Of a stretch of DNA of 64,000 nt, positions 39,057 through 52,364 are shown one piece after another. Made by a program: the position numbers and the translations under genes. Positions within the stretch are counted from its first letter, which is position 1; each line of letters opens with the position of its first letter. This stretch comes from Photobacterium sp. GJ3 (GTDB lineage: Bacteria > Pseudomonadota > Gammaproteobacteria > Enterobacterales > Vibrionaceae). The notes under the pieces were generated by a model, which saw only the letters and a program-made list of their open reading frames with translations, had not been told where the DNA came from and did not search any database. Location of the stretch: NCBI RefSeq assembly GCF_018199995.1, contig NZ_CP073578.1:2604001-2668000 (forward strand), written 5' to 3'.

Positions 39057-39566
39057 CTATTGCCGTTTTTTCTTTGTTTGACGGCGCTTTTCCTGCTCTA
39101 ACTCCTCCAACTTTTTTAGGACAGCATTCTCTGCTCTCAAGTAGGCTAACTCATCTTTTAGCTCCTCAAGCGTCATTTCATCATCTGATTTGGTCGTACG
39201 TTGAGGTTGCTGCTTCATGGGTGGCCTTCCTATTGCGTGAGGCTTAAGCCCTTTGATACCTTGCTCTTTATATCTTTTGAGCCAAACAGATAGTATCCCA
39301 GGGGTAGAGAGATTTAAGACTGCACTAGTGTGCGTCAGAGACCAGCCATTCGTCCACATTAAATTTAATGCTTGGAGCTTAGCTTCAGCCGTTGATGTAT
39401 GAGCTGTTGGTAAAAATGAATCAGTACCGTGAATAGCAAAGACTTGAGTCCAGTACCTTATTTGCCTAGAAGAGATGGAATGTTGCTTGGATAAAAGACC
39501 GGATGGCACGCCACTCAAGCACTGCTTAGCAATGACGCACTTCAATTCGCGGCAATATTTGGACAT
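39057..39566 (-). CDS. IS3-family transposase OrfA (helix-turn-helix)
   Basis: A 169-residue DNA-binding protein with two helix-turn-helix segments (about 10-60 and 65-110) and a C-terminal leucine-zipper-like coiled coil (TLEELKDELAYLRAENAVLKKLEELEQE), as in IS150-group OrfA. I chose the ATG at 39566, because the frame from 39593 starts within the terminal repeat. The 3' end carries AAA-AAA (bases 39066-39071), where ribosomes can slip back one base into orfB. Confidence 0.9.
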   Translation of the reverse strand: MSKYCRELKCVIAKQCLSGVPSGLLSKQHSISSRQIRYWTQVFAIHGTDSFLPTAHTSTAEAKLQALNLMWTNGWSLTHTSAVLNLSTPGILSVWLKRYKEQGIKGLKPHAIGRPPMKQQPQRTTKSDDEMTLEELKDELAYLRAENAVLKKLEELEQEKRRQTKKKRQ

Positions 39567-39713
39567 AAAAGACCCCCAATAATTGGTGTCCAACTATTGG
39601 GGGTCAGTTCATCCGGAGACGAGGCTTTTGAAAAGTGGCAGGGGATGACGGATCGACCGGGCTGGCGTTCCAGCCGCCGACATCAGCGCCACACGCTGAA
39701 CCTCAGAAACGAC

Positions 39714-39740
39714 AAAGCCCCGTCCGGAGACGAGGCTTTT
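39714..39740 (-). terminator. Second terminator of the rRNA operon array
   Basis: Same hairpin as at 39825-39851: stem AAGCCTCGTC / GACGGGGCTT around a four-base loop, in the preceding 111-bp repeat unit. The following T tract is interrupted. Confidence 0.75.
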
Positions 39741-39824
39741 GAAAAGTGGCAGGGGATGACGGATCGACCGGGCTGGCGTTCCAGCCGCCGACATCAGCGC
39801 CACACGCTGAACCTCAGAAACGAC

Positions 39825-39851
39825 AAAGCCCCGTCCGGAGACGAGGCTTTT
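39825..39851 (-). terminator. First terminator after tRNA-Trp
   Basis: A ten-base-pair stem AAGCCTCGTC / GACGGGGCTT (one T-G pair, loop TCCG) begins seven bases after the CCA end of tRNA-Trp on the minus strand. It is followed by TTTGTCGTTT, a modest T tract. It is the likely end of the rRNA operon, backed up by the repeat copies. Confidence 0.8.
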
Positions 39852-39857
39852 GAAAAG

Positions 39858-39934
39858 TGGCAGGGGATGACGGATTCGAACCGCCGACATTCGGTTTTGG
39901 AGACCGACGTTCTACCGGGCTGAACTAATCCCCT
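39858..39934 (-). tRNA. tRNA-Trp (CCA anticodon)
   Basis: A 77-base cloverleaf with encoded 3' CCA. The acceptor is AGGGGAT / ATCCCCT, the anticodon loop CTCCAAA gives CCA, and the T arm holds GTTCGAATC. It is the last gene of the rRNA operon, 25 bases after tRNA-Asp. Its 3' half is the source of the degenerate copies downstream. Confidence 0.95.
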
Positions 39935-39959
39935 GCAGAGCTATTTCTAGCTGTATAAG

Positions 39960-40036
39960 TGGCGGAGCGGACGGGACTCGAACCCGCGACCCCCGGCGTG
40001 ACAGGCCGGTATTCTAACCAACTGAACTACCGCTCC
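39960..40036 (-). tRNA. tRNA-Asp (GTC anticodon)
   Basis: A 77-base cloverleaf with encoded CCA. The acceptor is GGAGCGG / CCGCTCC, and the anticodon loop CTGTCAC gives GTC. It lies downstream of 5S rRNA, as tRNA-Asp does in E. coli rrnH (aspU). Confidence 0.96.
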
Positions 40037-40321
40037 GAAACTGGTTCTTTTCAATGTGGTCGTCGTTATTCTGCATTCTTCACTCAGTCACATACTTGAT
40101 GTATGCTCCTTCGTTCATCTCTTGAATGCCTCGTTCACATCGAAAATTCCTGCGTTTCCCAGGAAAATATCGTTTCAACAAAGTCTTACGTTTCACGGCT
40201 TTGTTTTGATCATTTGTCGCTGTGCGATGACGATTTTGATGCGAGAAGCGCAGTGTACATTCAGTACATGAGCATCGCAGCACTCAAAAGCGGCAAGCTA
40301 CAGTAGACAAATTGGAAATAA
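40037..40321 (-). other. 5S to tRNA-Asp spacer of the rRNA operon
   Basis: 285 transcribed bases without a gene. It holds a 39-base hairpin-bearing repeat (40079-40117) that recurs in the 23S-5S spacer (40499-40536), plus a related hairpin near 40246-40265 (TGTAC-ATTCA-GTACA). These are probably processing structures. Confidence 0.65.
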
Positions 40322-40441
40322 AAACCTGGCGATGTCCTACTCTCACATGGGGAGACCCCACACTACCATCGGCGCTGCTGCGTTTCACGTCTGAGTTCGG
40401 CATGGGATCAGGTGGGTCCACAGCGCTATGGTCGCCAGGCA
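40322..40441 (-). rRNA. rrf: 5S ribosomal RNA
   Basis: 120 bases, beginning TGCCTGGCGACC and containing CCCATGCCGAACTCAG and GGGGTCTCCCCATG, closely similar to E. coli 5S. It is third in the operon after 23S. Confidence 0.97.
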
Positions 40442-40682
40442 AAATCGGTGTGATTATCCCGCTGGTGAGAATCAATCCTGACGGTATTGCCTGCCTCCTT
40501 CACTCAGTTATGTACTCATGTACACGCCTTCGTTCAGTGCGTGGGCGGCTTTGTCAGCCTTGATTCTTCCTGCGCTACCCTGGGCACGCAGTTCGGGACA
40601 ATCTCTGGAAAACTGTCTAGTGTTCTCAGCACATCATTCAAGTGCTTATGGAGTCCGTACTTCAAACCCTTTGGGTGTTGTA

Positions 40683-43672
<2,990 letters not shown>

Positions 43673-44025
43673 ATACAACCCCAAAGGGTCTGTATCGCAA
43701 ACAACCAAGGTTTGATTTGTTTCGCCGGACTCACTTTGTGTTCACTTTTGAAAGTGAAGACAAAAAATACAAGACACTTGAATGTGTATTGCTTGAGAAC
43801 TCTGTTTCTTTCGAAACAGTTTGATTCAATCGTCATATCGATTGAATTACTAGTCAGCTTTCCAGATTGTTAAAGAGCATTGTGAATTATCAAGTGATAA
43901 CCACTTTTTAAAGATTCTTAAGGAAAAACCTTGAAAGAGTGGACCCAATGATTCTGAGACAAGGCGTGAGGTTCCGACGTTTAGGTTGCTAAACGAGGAA
44001 TCGCACAACGCGGTATCAGAGAAAT

Positions 44026-44101
44026 TGGTGGAGCTAAGCAGGATCGAACTGCTGACCTCCTGCGTGCAAGGCAGGCGCTCTCCCAGCTGAGCTATAGCCC
44101 C
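44026..44101 (-). tRNA. tRNA-Ala (TGC anticodon)
   Basis: A 76-base cloverleaf with encoded CCA. The acceptor is GGGGCTA / TAGCTCC, and the anticodon loop TTGCA gives TGC. It lies between tRNA-Ile and 23S in the 16S-23S spacer. Confidence 0.97.
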
Positions 44102-44146
44102 ATCGAGTATTGCAAGAGTGTTCAACCACTGTGTTTGGGAAAACAG

Positions 44147-44223
<77 letters not shown>

Positions 44224-44293
44224 TTCTCTTGCGCTCTTTACATTTTAACCAGGCAATCTGTGTGGACACTGCGTCAACAACGCAGTCTTTAGG

Positions 44294-45857
<1,564 letters not shown>

Positions 45858-46101
45858 AGAATTTTGTTGCCTCTCCGAAGAGAAGCGGCTCAGTGATTAC
45901 TGATGTTTCAACCGAAGTTGAAACGAATTGACTGTGCCGGTAACTCTTTCAAGAAAGTGCTACCAATTGGTCACTCAGTTCACTGATAAAATCTTTTGAC
46001 TGTATCATTGTCGAGTGCCCACACAGATTGCATGGTCAAATTGTTAAAGAACGTTTTGTTATCCCGTGAACCCGTTCGGTTTATCGTGACAACGGAGGCG
46101 C

Positions 46102-46129
46102 ATTATAGAGAGATGTTCTCAGAGCGCAA
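46102..46129 (-). promoter_or_regulatory. rRNA operon promoter (P1-like)
   Basis: On the minus strand: -35 TTGCGC (46124-46129), a 16-base spacer, -10 TATAAT (46102-46107), then the GCGCC discriminator typical of stringently controlled rrn promoters. An A-tract upstream resembles an UP element. Confidence 0.85.
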
Positions 46130-46168
46130 TAGTTTTTTTTCGAATTTATTCCCACCTGAACACTTAAT

Positions 46169-46201
46169 AAACAAAAAGAGACCTAATGCCTCTTTTTGTT
46201 T
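46169..46201. terminator. Terminator of the peptide ABC operon
   Basis: A 12-bp stem AAACAAAAAGAG / CTCTTTTTGTTT with a nine-base loop and a T run, 44 bases beyond the stop at 46245. It separates that operon from the rRNA promoter on the same strand. Confidence 0.85.
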
Positions 46202-46244
46202 ATTTTTCCCCCTGATTTGAAGGGATTTGTATCACCTGAAGACT

Positions 46245-47048
46245 TTAAGCTTGTCGCTGGTTCGGGTGAGTGATTGGAATGGCAGATAATAGCTTTCGGG
46301 TGTAATCAGCCTGGGGAGCTGTATAGATCGCTTCCGCGGTTCCCTGTTCAACAATTTTACCAAAGTACATCACAGCAACCCGATCCGAAACATGCTTCAC
46401 AACCGATAGATCATGGGAAATAAAAATCACCGCTAAATCCATCTCTTTTTGTAAAGACAACAGCAGATTCAGAATCTGCGCCTGAACCGAAACATCCAGT
46501 GCCGAAACCGACTCGTCACAGATGAGGAGCTTCGGTTTCAAGGCGATTGCCCGGGCAATACCGATACGTTGCCGCTGCCCTCCTGAAAACTCATGCGGAT
46601 ATCTGTCGACTGAAGAAGCGGGTAAATCGACTTTATTCAGCAGTTCCAGCACCCACTGCTTACGTTCAGCCGGGGTGCCAATGCGATGAATAATGAAAGG
46701 CTCTTCCAGAATCATCCCAATGGTATGACGCTGATTCAGTGATTCAAGCGGATCCTGGAAGACAATCTGCATGTCTTTTCTTAAAGGGCGCATTTGCCTG
46801 GCTGACAAACGGGTAATGTCTTGCCCCTCAAAAATAATCTTGCCGTCTGTTGGCTCAAACAACTTTAAAATGGTCCGGCCAAGGGTGCTTTTGCCACAAC
46901 CGGACTCACCAACCAGGCCGAGCGTTTCCCCGCGATTTAAAGAAAAAGACACGCCATCAACTGCTTTAATGACATACCCCTTCTTTAAAATCCCTTTCCC
47001 TGAAACAAAATGTTGTTTCAGGTTTTCAATACGTAAAATTTCGTCCAT
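46245..47048 (-). CDS. Peptide ABC transporter ATPase (OppF/DppF type)
   Basis: A 267-residue cytoplasmic ATPase energising the importer. Walker A is GESGCGKST (about 43-51), the Q-loop is [11 protein letters not shown], the signature is FSGGQRQR, Walker B is [12 protein letters not shown] and the switch His is in FISHDLSVV. The C-terminal Opp-type extension is short. It is the last gene of five on the minus strand, 35 bases after the OppD-type gene. In many Yej systems the two ATPases are fused (YejF); here they are separate. Confidence 0.93.
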   Translation of the reverse strand: MDEILRIENLKQHFVSGKGILKKGYVIKAVDGVSFSLNRGETLGLVGESGCGKSTLGRTILKLFEPTDGKIIFEGQDITRLSARQMRPLRKDMQIVFQDPLESLNQRHTIGMILEEPFIIHRIGTPAERKQWVLELLNKVDLPASSVDRYPHEFSGGQRQRIGIARAIALKPKLLICDESVSALDVSVQAQILNLLLSLQKEMDLAVIFISHDLSVVKHVSDRVAVMYFGKIVEQGTAEAIYTAPQADYTRKLLSAIPITHPNQRQA

Positions 47049-47083
47049 GACGTCACTCTGACTGCAAACAACAAAATAACCTG

Positions 47084-47956
47084 TCAGCTTTCTTTGAATT
47101 CAGGAAACAGGCTCGGGTCAATGGGCTCAAATGGAATCAGTTGCTTTCCGGGCCTGTCCAGACCCGGCATCAATCCCATCAATCGTTTGGTATATGGATG
47201 CTGTGGGCTGTCAAACAGTTCAAACACATCGGCTGTTTCCAGCACTTTGCCGCCATACATCACCGCAACATCATCACAGATTTCAGCCACGACCCCTAAA
47301 TCATGGGTGATGAAAATCATCGCCATGCCCGTTTCAGCCTGAAGTAACTTCATTAATTTCAGGATTTCAGCCTGAATCGTGACGTCCAGTGCGGTCGTGG
47401 GCTCATCGCATATCAGAACATCCGGCTTACAGGCCAACGCCATTGCAATCATGACACGCTGACGCATCCCGCCAGACAGATTATGCGGATACTCATGCAA
47501 ACGCTTTTCCGCCAGAGGGATCTGCACTTTCTTCAGCATCTCCAGAGAGTACTGACTGCGTTCTTTCTTACTGAGTTCCGGACGATGCAACGCCAGCACT
47601 TCATTCAATTGCTTGCCAATCGTCTGGACCGGATTCAGTGCCGTCATCGGATCCTGGAAAATCATGGAAATACGATTGCCGCGCATGGCATACATTTCGT
47701 TAGGAGACAGTCCCAGTAAATCTGTATCCCGATAGAGCACTTTACCTTGAGTGACCCGCCCATAGGGCTGCGGAAGCAGCCCCAGGATCGACATGGCGGT
47801 GACACTCTTACCCGAACCGGACTCCCCCACCAGCCCGAGCGTCCTTCCTTTTTTCACATCGAATGACACACCGTGGAGCACTTTGACTTTGCCATCATCG
47901 GTGCTGAATTCAGTTTCCAGATCCTGCACACGCAGGATGATTTCATGATGATTCAT
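47084..47956 (-). CDS. Peptide ABC transporter ATPase (OppD/DppD type)
   Basis: A 290-residue ATPase with Walker A GESGSGKS, Q-loop MIFQDPMTALNP, signature LSGGMRQR, Walker B LICDEPTTALD and FITHDLGVV. The oligopeptide/dipeptide C-terminal region (PQHPYTKRLMGLMPG) is present but without the usual cysteine cluster of OppD-type iron-sulfur sites. It pairs with the OppF-type ATPase, 18 bases after the binding-protein gene. Confidence 0.93.
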   Translation of the reverse strand: MNHHEIILRVQDLETEFSTDDGKVKVLHGVSFDVKKGRTLGLVGESGSGKSVTAMSILGLLPQPYGRVTQGKVLYRDTDLLGLSPNEMYAMRGNRISMIFQDPMTALNPVQTIGKQLNEVLALHRPELSKKERSQYSLEMLKKVQIPLAEKRLHEYPHNLSGGMRQRVMIAMALACKPDVLICDEPTTALDVTIQAEILKLMKLLQAETGMAMIFITHDLGVVAEICDDVAVMYGGKVLETADVFELFDSPQHPYTKRLMGLMPGLDRPGKQLIPFEPIDPSLFPEFKES

Positions 47957-47974
47957 ACAACACTCCAGCCCGGA

Positions 47975-49807
47975 TCAGAGCTTATATTCCTCTTCCAGAA
48001 TGGTCACAGGCGTGAAGCTTTTACCCGATTTCATCGCGGCCTTGGTTTCTTTTTTAAGGCTTTCATCAATCCAGTAAGTGCCCAGATCACGGAATGTGCC
48101 GGACGGAAACAAAAACTCAGTTGATTTTGTCATGGCAGGCTGCGGGATCTGTAACCAACGCCAAAAAGCTTCCCTTGCATAAGGACGCATATAACCGGGT
48201 ACAATCACGCCAGCGTCAGCAACAATGGCTTGAATCTGCTTGGCATGGACTTTCTTCTTCTCCAGATCAAACTCTGTCCGATATGCCATGATCAGGCGAT
48301 CCAGTTCAGGCGTGCTGAAGTTCGTGAAGTTGTTGTTCTGCGGCTTGTTCGCATTGGTGGAATGGAAATATTCCCAGTAAGCCGGAATTTCAGCGGTCCC
48401 CATTGAATGGAACGACAATTCATGCTTTTTCTCCAGCACATACTTAAAGGCTGAAGACCCATCAATCAGGTTCAGGGTGAATTCCAGGCCAGCCAGCTTC
48501 GCCTGCTCTTTCAGGTAAGCAATTTGCGGCGTTAAATAGCCATAGCTATAAGTTATCCCGAACGACAGGCGTTGCCCTTGTTCATTCACACGAATCCCGT
48601 CCGGCCCGATCTCGCCAAAGCCAGCTTTTTCAAAGTGCGCAATGGCCTTCGCCGGATCAAAGGACGGAGCTTTGATGGCTGCATTGGTGTAGTCACCGTG
48701 ACCAATGCCCATCGGATTCGGCTTACGCACGACATCGCCGCGTAACACTTTCTCGATCAGACCATCGAAATCCGTCGCCAGGGCAATCCCTTTGCGGACT
48801 TCCAACTGATCCAGCAGAGGTTTTGCAGTGTTGAGCCAGAGCCCCCCGGCCCCAATAGGCACCTGGTTGTATCCCCAGAATTTGTGGATGTAGCCTTGCT
48901 CAAAGTTCGCGGTTTCGGTTTTCTCACGCCACAGCTCCGGGGTATCGAGCCAGAATGAATCCAGATTGCCTTTCTCAAAATGCTGGCGGGCAATGTCTTT
49001 GTCACGAATCACTTTGATTTGGATTTTATCGACATTGTACCGATGCAGATAATACGGGTTGCTGTACCCCCACCAATCTTTACCGACATGTTTGAAGGTG
49101 ATGGACTTCCCTTTCTTCATGCCATCAACATAATAAGGTCCTGCAGATGGCTCAGGTTTAAAGTTGTAATAACGGACAAAGTTATCCTGAATGCCGTCGT
49201 GATTTTCATCTTTTTTCGGGCGGTAGAAATGCGCCGGAATTGGTCGCATGTTGGTATACAACATCAGCTCTTCAGCGTTACGCTTTTCTCCGGAGACAAC
49301 AGCAAATGTGCGTTCATCGTACTGAATCACGTCCTCAATCTGCTGGGTATAAAAGGTGTTATACCAAGGCGCGACAATGTCCTTGGAACGCATGAAGGTC
49401 AGCACAAATGTAAAATCTTCAGACGTGATCGGCTCACCATCAGACCATTTTGCATTCGGGTTAATCCGGAAATACACCGTTTTATTGTCGTCGCCATAGG
49501 CCCATTCCGAAGCAATATCCGGGATCCAGGCTTTGGTGTCAGGATGGCGGGTCACCGCAGACGGACGACTGTCTAACAACCAGGGGCGGAAACGACCATT
49601 CGAATCCGGGCCCACCACCCGGAAAGTTTGCGGAAAACTTTCAATATAAGTGTGGAATGTACCACCGAATTTCGCCTGTGGTGACGCAAATCGAGGTTCG
49701 TGCAGATTCGATTGCCAGTTCAGATCAGCCGGTAAGTCGGCTGCCATCAGCAGTGAGCTGCCAAACGTCATTGCCAGAAGGGCAGATAGGCTTAGTGTCT
49801 TGTTCAT
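47975..49807 (-). CDS. Extracellular solute-binding protein, family 5 (YejA-like)
   Basis: Periplasmic peptide-binding protein. I chose the ATG at 49807, seven bases after AAGGA; ATG 49810 is adjacent. It gives 610 residues with a signal peptide cleaved near LMA-ADL (about 22). The family 5 fold is shown by SEWAYGDDNKTVYFRINPNAKWSDGEP, AGPYYVDGMKKGKS and RKGIALATDFDGLI. The long form (about 600 residues) with YejB/E-like permeases points to the Yej/microcin C-type peptide importers. Confidence 0.92.
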   Translation of the reverse strand: MNKTLSLSALLAMTFGSSLLMAADLPADLNWQSNLHEPRFASPQAKFGGTFHTYIESFPQTFRVVGPDSNGRFRPWLLDSRPSAVTRHPDTKAWIPDIASEWAYGDDNKTVYFRINPNAKWSDGEPITSEDFTFVLTFMRSKDIVAPWYNTFYTQQIEDVIQYDERTFAVVSGEKRNAEELMLYTNMRPIPAHFYRPKKDENHDGIQDNFVRYYNFKPEPSAGPYYVDGMKKGKSITFKHVGKDWWGYSNPYYLHRYNVDKIQIKVIRDKDIARQHFEKGNLDSFWLDTPELWREKTETANFEQGYIHKFWGYNQVPIGAGGLWLNTAKPLLDQLEVRKGIALATDFDGLIEKVLRGDVVRKPNPMGIGHGDYTNAAIKAPSFDPAKAIAHFEKAGFGEIGPDGIRVNEQGQRLSFGITYSYGYLTPQIAYLKEQAKLAGLEFTLNLIDGSSAFKYVLEKKHELSFHSMGTAEIPAYWEYFHSTNANKPQNNNFTNFSTPELDRLIMAYRTEFDLEKKKVHAKQIQAIVADAGVIVPGYMRPYAREAFWRWLQIPQPAMTKSTEFLFPSGTFRDLGTYWIDESLKKETKAAMKSGKSFTPVTILEEEYKL

Positions 49808-49835
49808 CATACGTCCTTGTTGTATGGCTACTCTC

Positions 49836-50879
49836 TTAACTATAACGGGTAAATTTCTTGGGATCGAAAGCCGCTCGGACACTTTCGCCAATAAAGGTCA
49901 CCATCACCAGCACGGCAACAATCGCGGTGACCACAGTGATCACAATCCATGGAGAATCCAGATTCGATTTCCCTTGCTGCAGCAAGTCGCCCCAGCTGGG
50001 TGTTGGCGGCATCAGGCCCAGCCCCAGATAATCCAGAGCCGTCAGTGCCGTGATATTTGCTGCAATCGTGAAAGGTGCCAGCGTCACAATCATGACCATC
50101 ACATTCGGTAAAATATGCGCATACAGGATCCGCCAGTTCGAGGCTCCGATGGCTTTCGCAGCCATCACATACTCTCTGGCCACTTCTTTATAGGTCATGG
50201 TCCGCATGTACCAGGTCATCCCCATCCAGCCAAACAGCACATTGATGGCGACGAATAAGGTAAATGTAGGCTGTGTGATCGAGACCAGAATCATAATGAC
50301 GTATAAAAAGGGCACCATGGACCAGATCTCAATGAACCGCTGGACCAGCAGATCGAACTTGCCGCCCCAAAACCCCATCGCACACCCAACGGCCGTCCCG
50401 ATGGCATAAGAAATCGCCATCGTCAGTAACGCAAACCCCATGGTGATCCGAAAGCCGTAGACCAGCCGGGCCAGAATATCCCGGCCAATGGTGTCTGTCC
50501 CCAGATAATGCTGAGCGTCCGCATCCGGTGCTGTCGGGGGGAAATCACCACTGAAATCCTGCTCAAGCGGATTCCAGGGCACCAGTGGCATCACCACAAA
50601 ATCGCCCTGGTTCTGCTGAGCAAACAATTGCTTTAATTCGCGGTATTGCGTTTCGCTTTGATAGTCCTGACCGAACTGGGTGCCGGGTAGTACATCACTG
50701 ACAACCGGGAAATAATATTCCCCCTGATATTTCACCATCAAAGCTTTGCTGTTGATGAAAAATTCAGCAAAGAAAGAAAAAATCAGCAAGGTTGTTAAGA
50801 TCAGTAAAGACCAATAACCACGTTTAATTTCTTTGAAACGGAGGATCTTTTTCTTCGTTAACGGGCTTAGGGATAACAT
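49836..50879 (-). CDS. Peptide ABC transporter permease (YejE-like)
   Basis: A 347-residue permease with an N-terminal helix (about 24-43), a long periplasmic segment (about 44-140, with YHFP-like YYFPVVSDVLPGTQFGQDYQSE) and five C-terminal helices. This long segment is typical of YejE rather than DppC. The EAA-type loop is AAKAIGASNWRILYAHILPN, which contacts the ATPase. It is one base after the YejB-like gene and 28 bases before the binding-protein gene. Confidence 0.92.
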   Translation of the reverse strand: MLSLSPLTKKKILRFKEIKRGYWSLLILTTLLIFSFFAEFFINSKALMVKYQGEYYFPVVSDVLPGTQFGQDYQSETQYRELKQLFAQQNQGDFVVMPLVPWNPLEQDFSGDFPPTAPDADAQHYLGTDTIGRDILARLVYGFRITMGFALLTMAISYAIGTAVGCAMGFWGGKFDLLVQRFIEIWSMVPFLYVIMILVSITQPTFTLFVAINVLFGWMGMTWYMRTMTYKEVAREYVMAAKAIGASNWRILYAHILPNVMVMIVTLAPFTIAANITALTALDYLGLGLMPPTPSWGDLLQQGKSNLDSPWIVITVVTAIVAVLVMVTFIGESVRAAFDPKKFTRYS

Positions 50880-50880
50880 T

Positions 50881-51906
50881 TTATTCTCCGAACTTCACAC
50901 GCGGGTCAACCAAAGCAACACAGATATCGGAAATAATATTTCCCAGCATCAATAACACCGCATTAATGGCAACAATCCCCATCACAACCGGATAATCCCG
51001 CTCCATAATGGATTCATAACCCAGCAGCCCAATGCCATCGATATTAAAAATTACCTCTATCAGGAAAGAGCCTGTCATGAAAAACAGTAATGAATTTCCA
51101 AAATGGCTGGCAACCGGGATCAGACTATTTCTTAATGCATGGCGGCGAACAGCTGTCGGAAACGGTAAACCTTTGGCAATCGCTGTCCGGATATAATCGG
51201 CAGACAAGGTTTCCATCATATTATTTTTCATGGTCATCGTGAGTGTTGCGAAATCACCAATCAAATAACAAATGAGCGGTAAACAGGCATGCCAGAGAAT
51301 ATCTTTCATTTTCAGCCACAGACTGTCATAGTCATCAAAGTCATCCCCGACAAATCCCCCCATCGGAAACCACTCCAGCTGGTAACTGAACAACGTAATC
51401 AATAACACCCCGACCACATAACCGGGTAAGGCGTAGCCGATAAAAATGAGGATGGAAGAGGCCGAATCGAAATGGCTGCCATGTTTCAGGGCTTTATAAT
51501 ACCCCAATGGAATGGAGATAAAATAACTGAGGAAAAAGGTGACGCCACCATAGAACAGGGAAACCGGCAACCGTTCCATGATCATATCCCAGACCGGTTC
51601 GTAATAACGCGTCGACAAACCAAAGTCCAGATGAATCAGCTTTGACAGCCAGTCGGTGTAGGCTTCAAACACAGGTTTATCCAACCCGTAAAATGCATTC
51701 AGCTCTGCGAGCTGTTCTTCTGATAATGCGTTGCTTTGACCCGACATGGAAGGCGACATCGACATCCCCTGCTGGGCCTGAATGCTGGACAGCATCCGCT
51801 CAACCGGTCCACCGGGGACAAAGCGCGTTAACGCAAAAATCAGGACAGTAATACCAATAAAAGTTGGGATCACAAGCGCCAAACGGCGCAAAAAATACGA
51901 CAACAT
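50881..51906 (-). CDS. Peptide ABC transporter permease (YejB-like)
   Basis: A 341-residue permease and first gene of the operon. It begins SYFLRRLALVIPTFIGITVLIF with the YejB-like stretch TRFVPGGPVERMLSS, then a Q/M/S-rich periplasmic loop (about 45-65), and five further helices. The EAA loop is RTAIAKGLPFPTAVRRHALRNSLIP. It diverges from the barrel/protease genes across a 458-base spacer. Confidence 0.92.
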   Translation of the reverse strand: MLSYFLRRLALVIPTFIGITVLIFALTRFVPGGPVERMLSSIQAQQGMSMSPSMSGQSNALSEEQLAELNAFYGLDKPVFEAYTDWLSKLIHLDFGLSTRYYEPVWDMIMERLPVSLFYGGVTFFLSYFISIPLGYYKALKHGSHFDSASSILIFIGYALPGYVVGVLLITLFSYQLEWFPMGGFVGDDFDDYDSLWLKMKDILWHACLPLICYLIGDFATLTMTMKNNMMETLSADYIRTAIAKGLPFPTAVRRHALRNSLIPVASHFGNSLLFFMTGSFLIEVIFNIDGIGLLGYESIMERDYPVVMGIVAINAVLLMLGNIISDICVALVDPRVKFGE

Positions 51907-52364
51907 CCCTGTTTATGACTCCCTGTCATCAAATTCCTTTCAGCCTTTAGCAGTATAGCAGTTGTTTTACCGGCTTTTTCAGCCTGAAATTCAGCGCAAA
52001 CTTACTATAGACACGATGCAGCCCAATTTAACTCAACCACGATGACAATCAATAGACCGAGTTCAAAACTAACTCACACATAAATGAATAAAAGGGTCAC
52101 ATTCAACCCCGAGCACAAAAATGCATCTATCGGTTTTATATGCTCCATTTCAAATTATCCCACCATCATTCACACATCAAGCAGCATAAAAAATTAACTC
52201 CAATGAACCCCATACCAGAGAAGTCTGGAAAAACCATAAATAACAAACTTATCAGCAAAAACTGTAATTTGAAGAAGTTTTGGAATCAATATATCTAATT
52301 CAGCCATTCAAACAGGCAGGTTCCATGACCTGCAGATTTATTTGGTGAGACAAGGAAAGTCTTT
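51907..52364. other. Divergent spacer between the peptide importer and barrel/protease genes
   Basis: 458 A+T-rich bases without a credible gene, long enough for two independent promoters and regulator sites. I see no operator I can name and no RNA gene. The barrel gene has an AAGGAAAG Shine-Dalgarno at its right edge. Confidence 0.65.

Larger units (their letters stand above)
38187..39611 (-). mobile_element. IS3-family (IS150-group) insertion sequence, intact
   Basis: A 1425-bp element. The terminal inverted repeats begin TGAAGTGACCCC and TGAACTGACCCC and both continue to a shared GTTGGACA. The ends are the TG...CA typical of IS3. The 3-base target duplication TCC is seen at 38184-38186 and 39612-39614. 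orfA and orfB overlap through an A6 slippery run. The target is the loop of a terminator copy at the end of the rRNA operon. All parts look intact, so it may be active or recently inserted. Confidence 0.92.
39612..39875. repeat. 111-bp tandem array of tRNA-Trp 3' fragments and terminators
   Basis: Copies begin at 39612, 39723 and 39834, the last running into the true tRNA-Trp. Read on the minus strand, each full unit has a degenerate 3' half of tRNA-Trp ending in CCA, with an extra block of about 16 bases in the T-loop region, then a terminator hairpin. The 18 bases at the tRNA 3' end are identical at 39636, 39747 and 39858. A further terminator half lies left of the insertion sequence (about 38166-38186), so the third terminator was split by the IS. 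Confidence 0.9.
45858..46244 (-). other. rRNA operon leader and upstream region
   Basis: 387 bases between 16S and the oppF-like gene. It contains the leader, the main promoter at 46102-46129, an A-rich stretch just upstream that fits an UP element, and the terminator of the ABC operon. No gene is seen. Confidence 0.8.

Noticed and set aside
39612..39875. Possible CRISPR array
   Set aside because: The 111-bp units are direct tandem copies with no variable spacers and derive from tRNA-Trp and a terminator. No cas genes are nearby.
39597..39923. Open frames of about 93-108 codons on both strands with repeated peptide units near tRNA-Trp
   Set aside because: They are translations of the 111-bp tRNA/terminator repeats and run into tRNA-Trp; no ribosome site and no protein-like composition.
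39858..39934. tRNA-Trp as an integration site of a genomic island
   Set aside because: The repeats of its 3' end are tandem and close together, with no integrase or cargo between them other than a transposing IS with its own target duplication.
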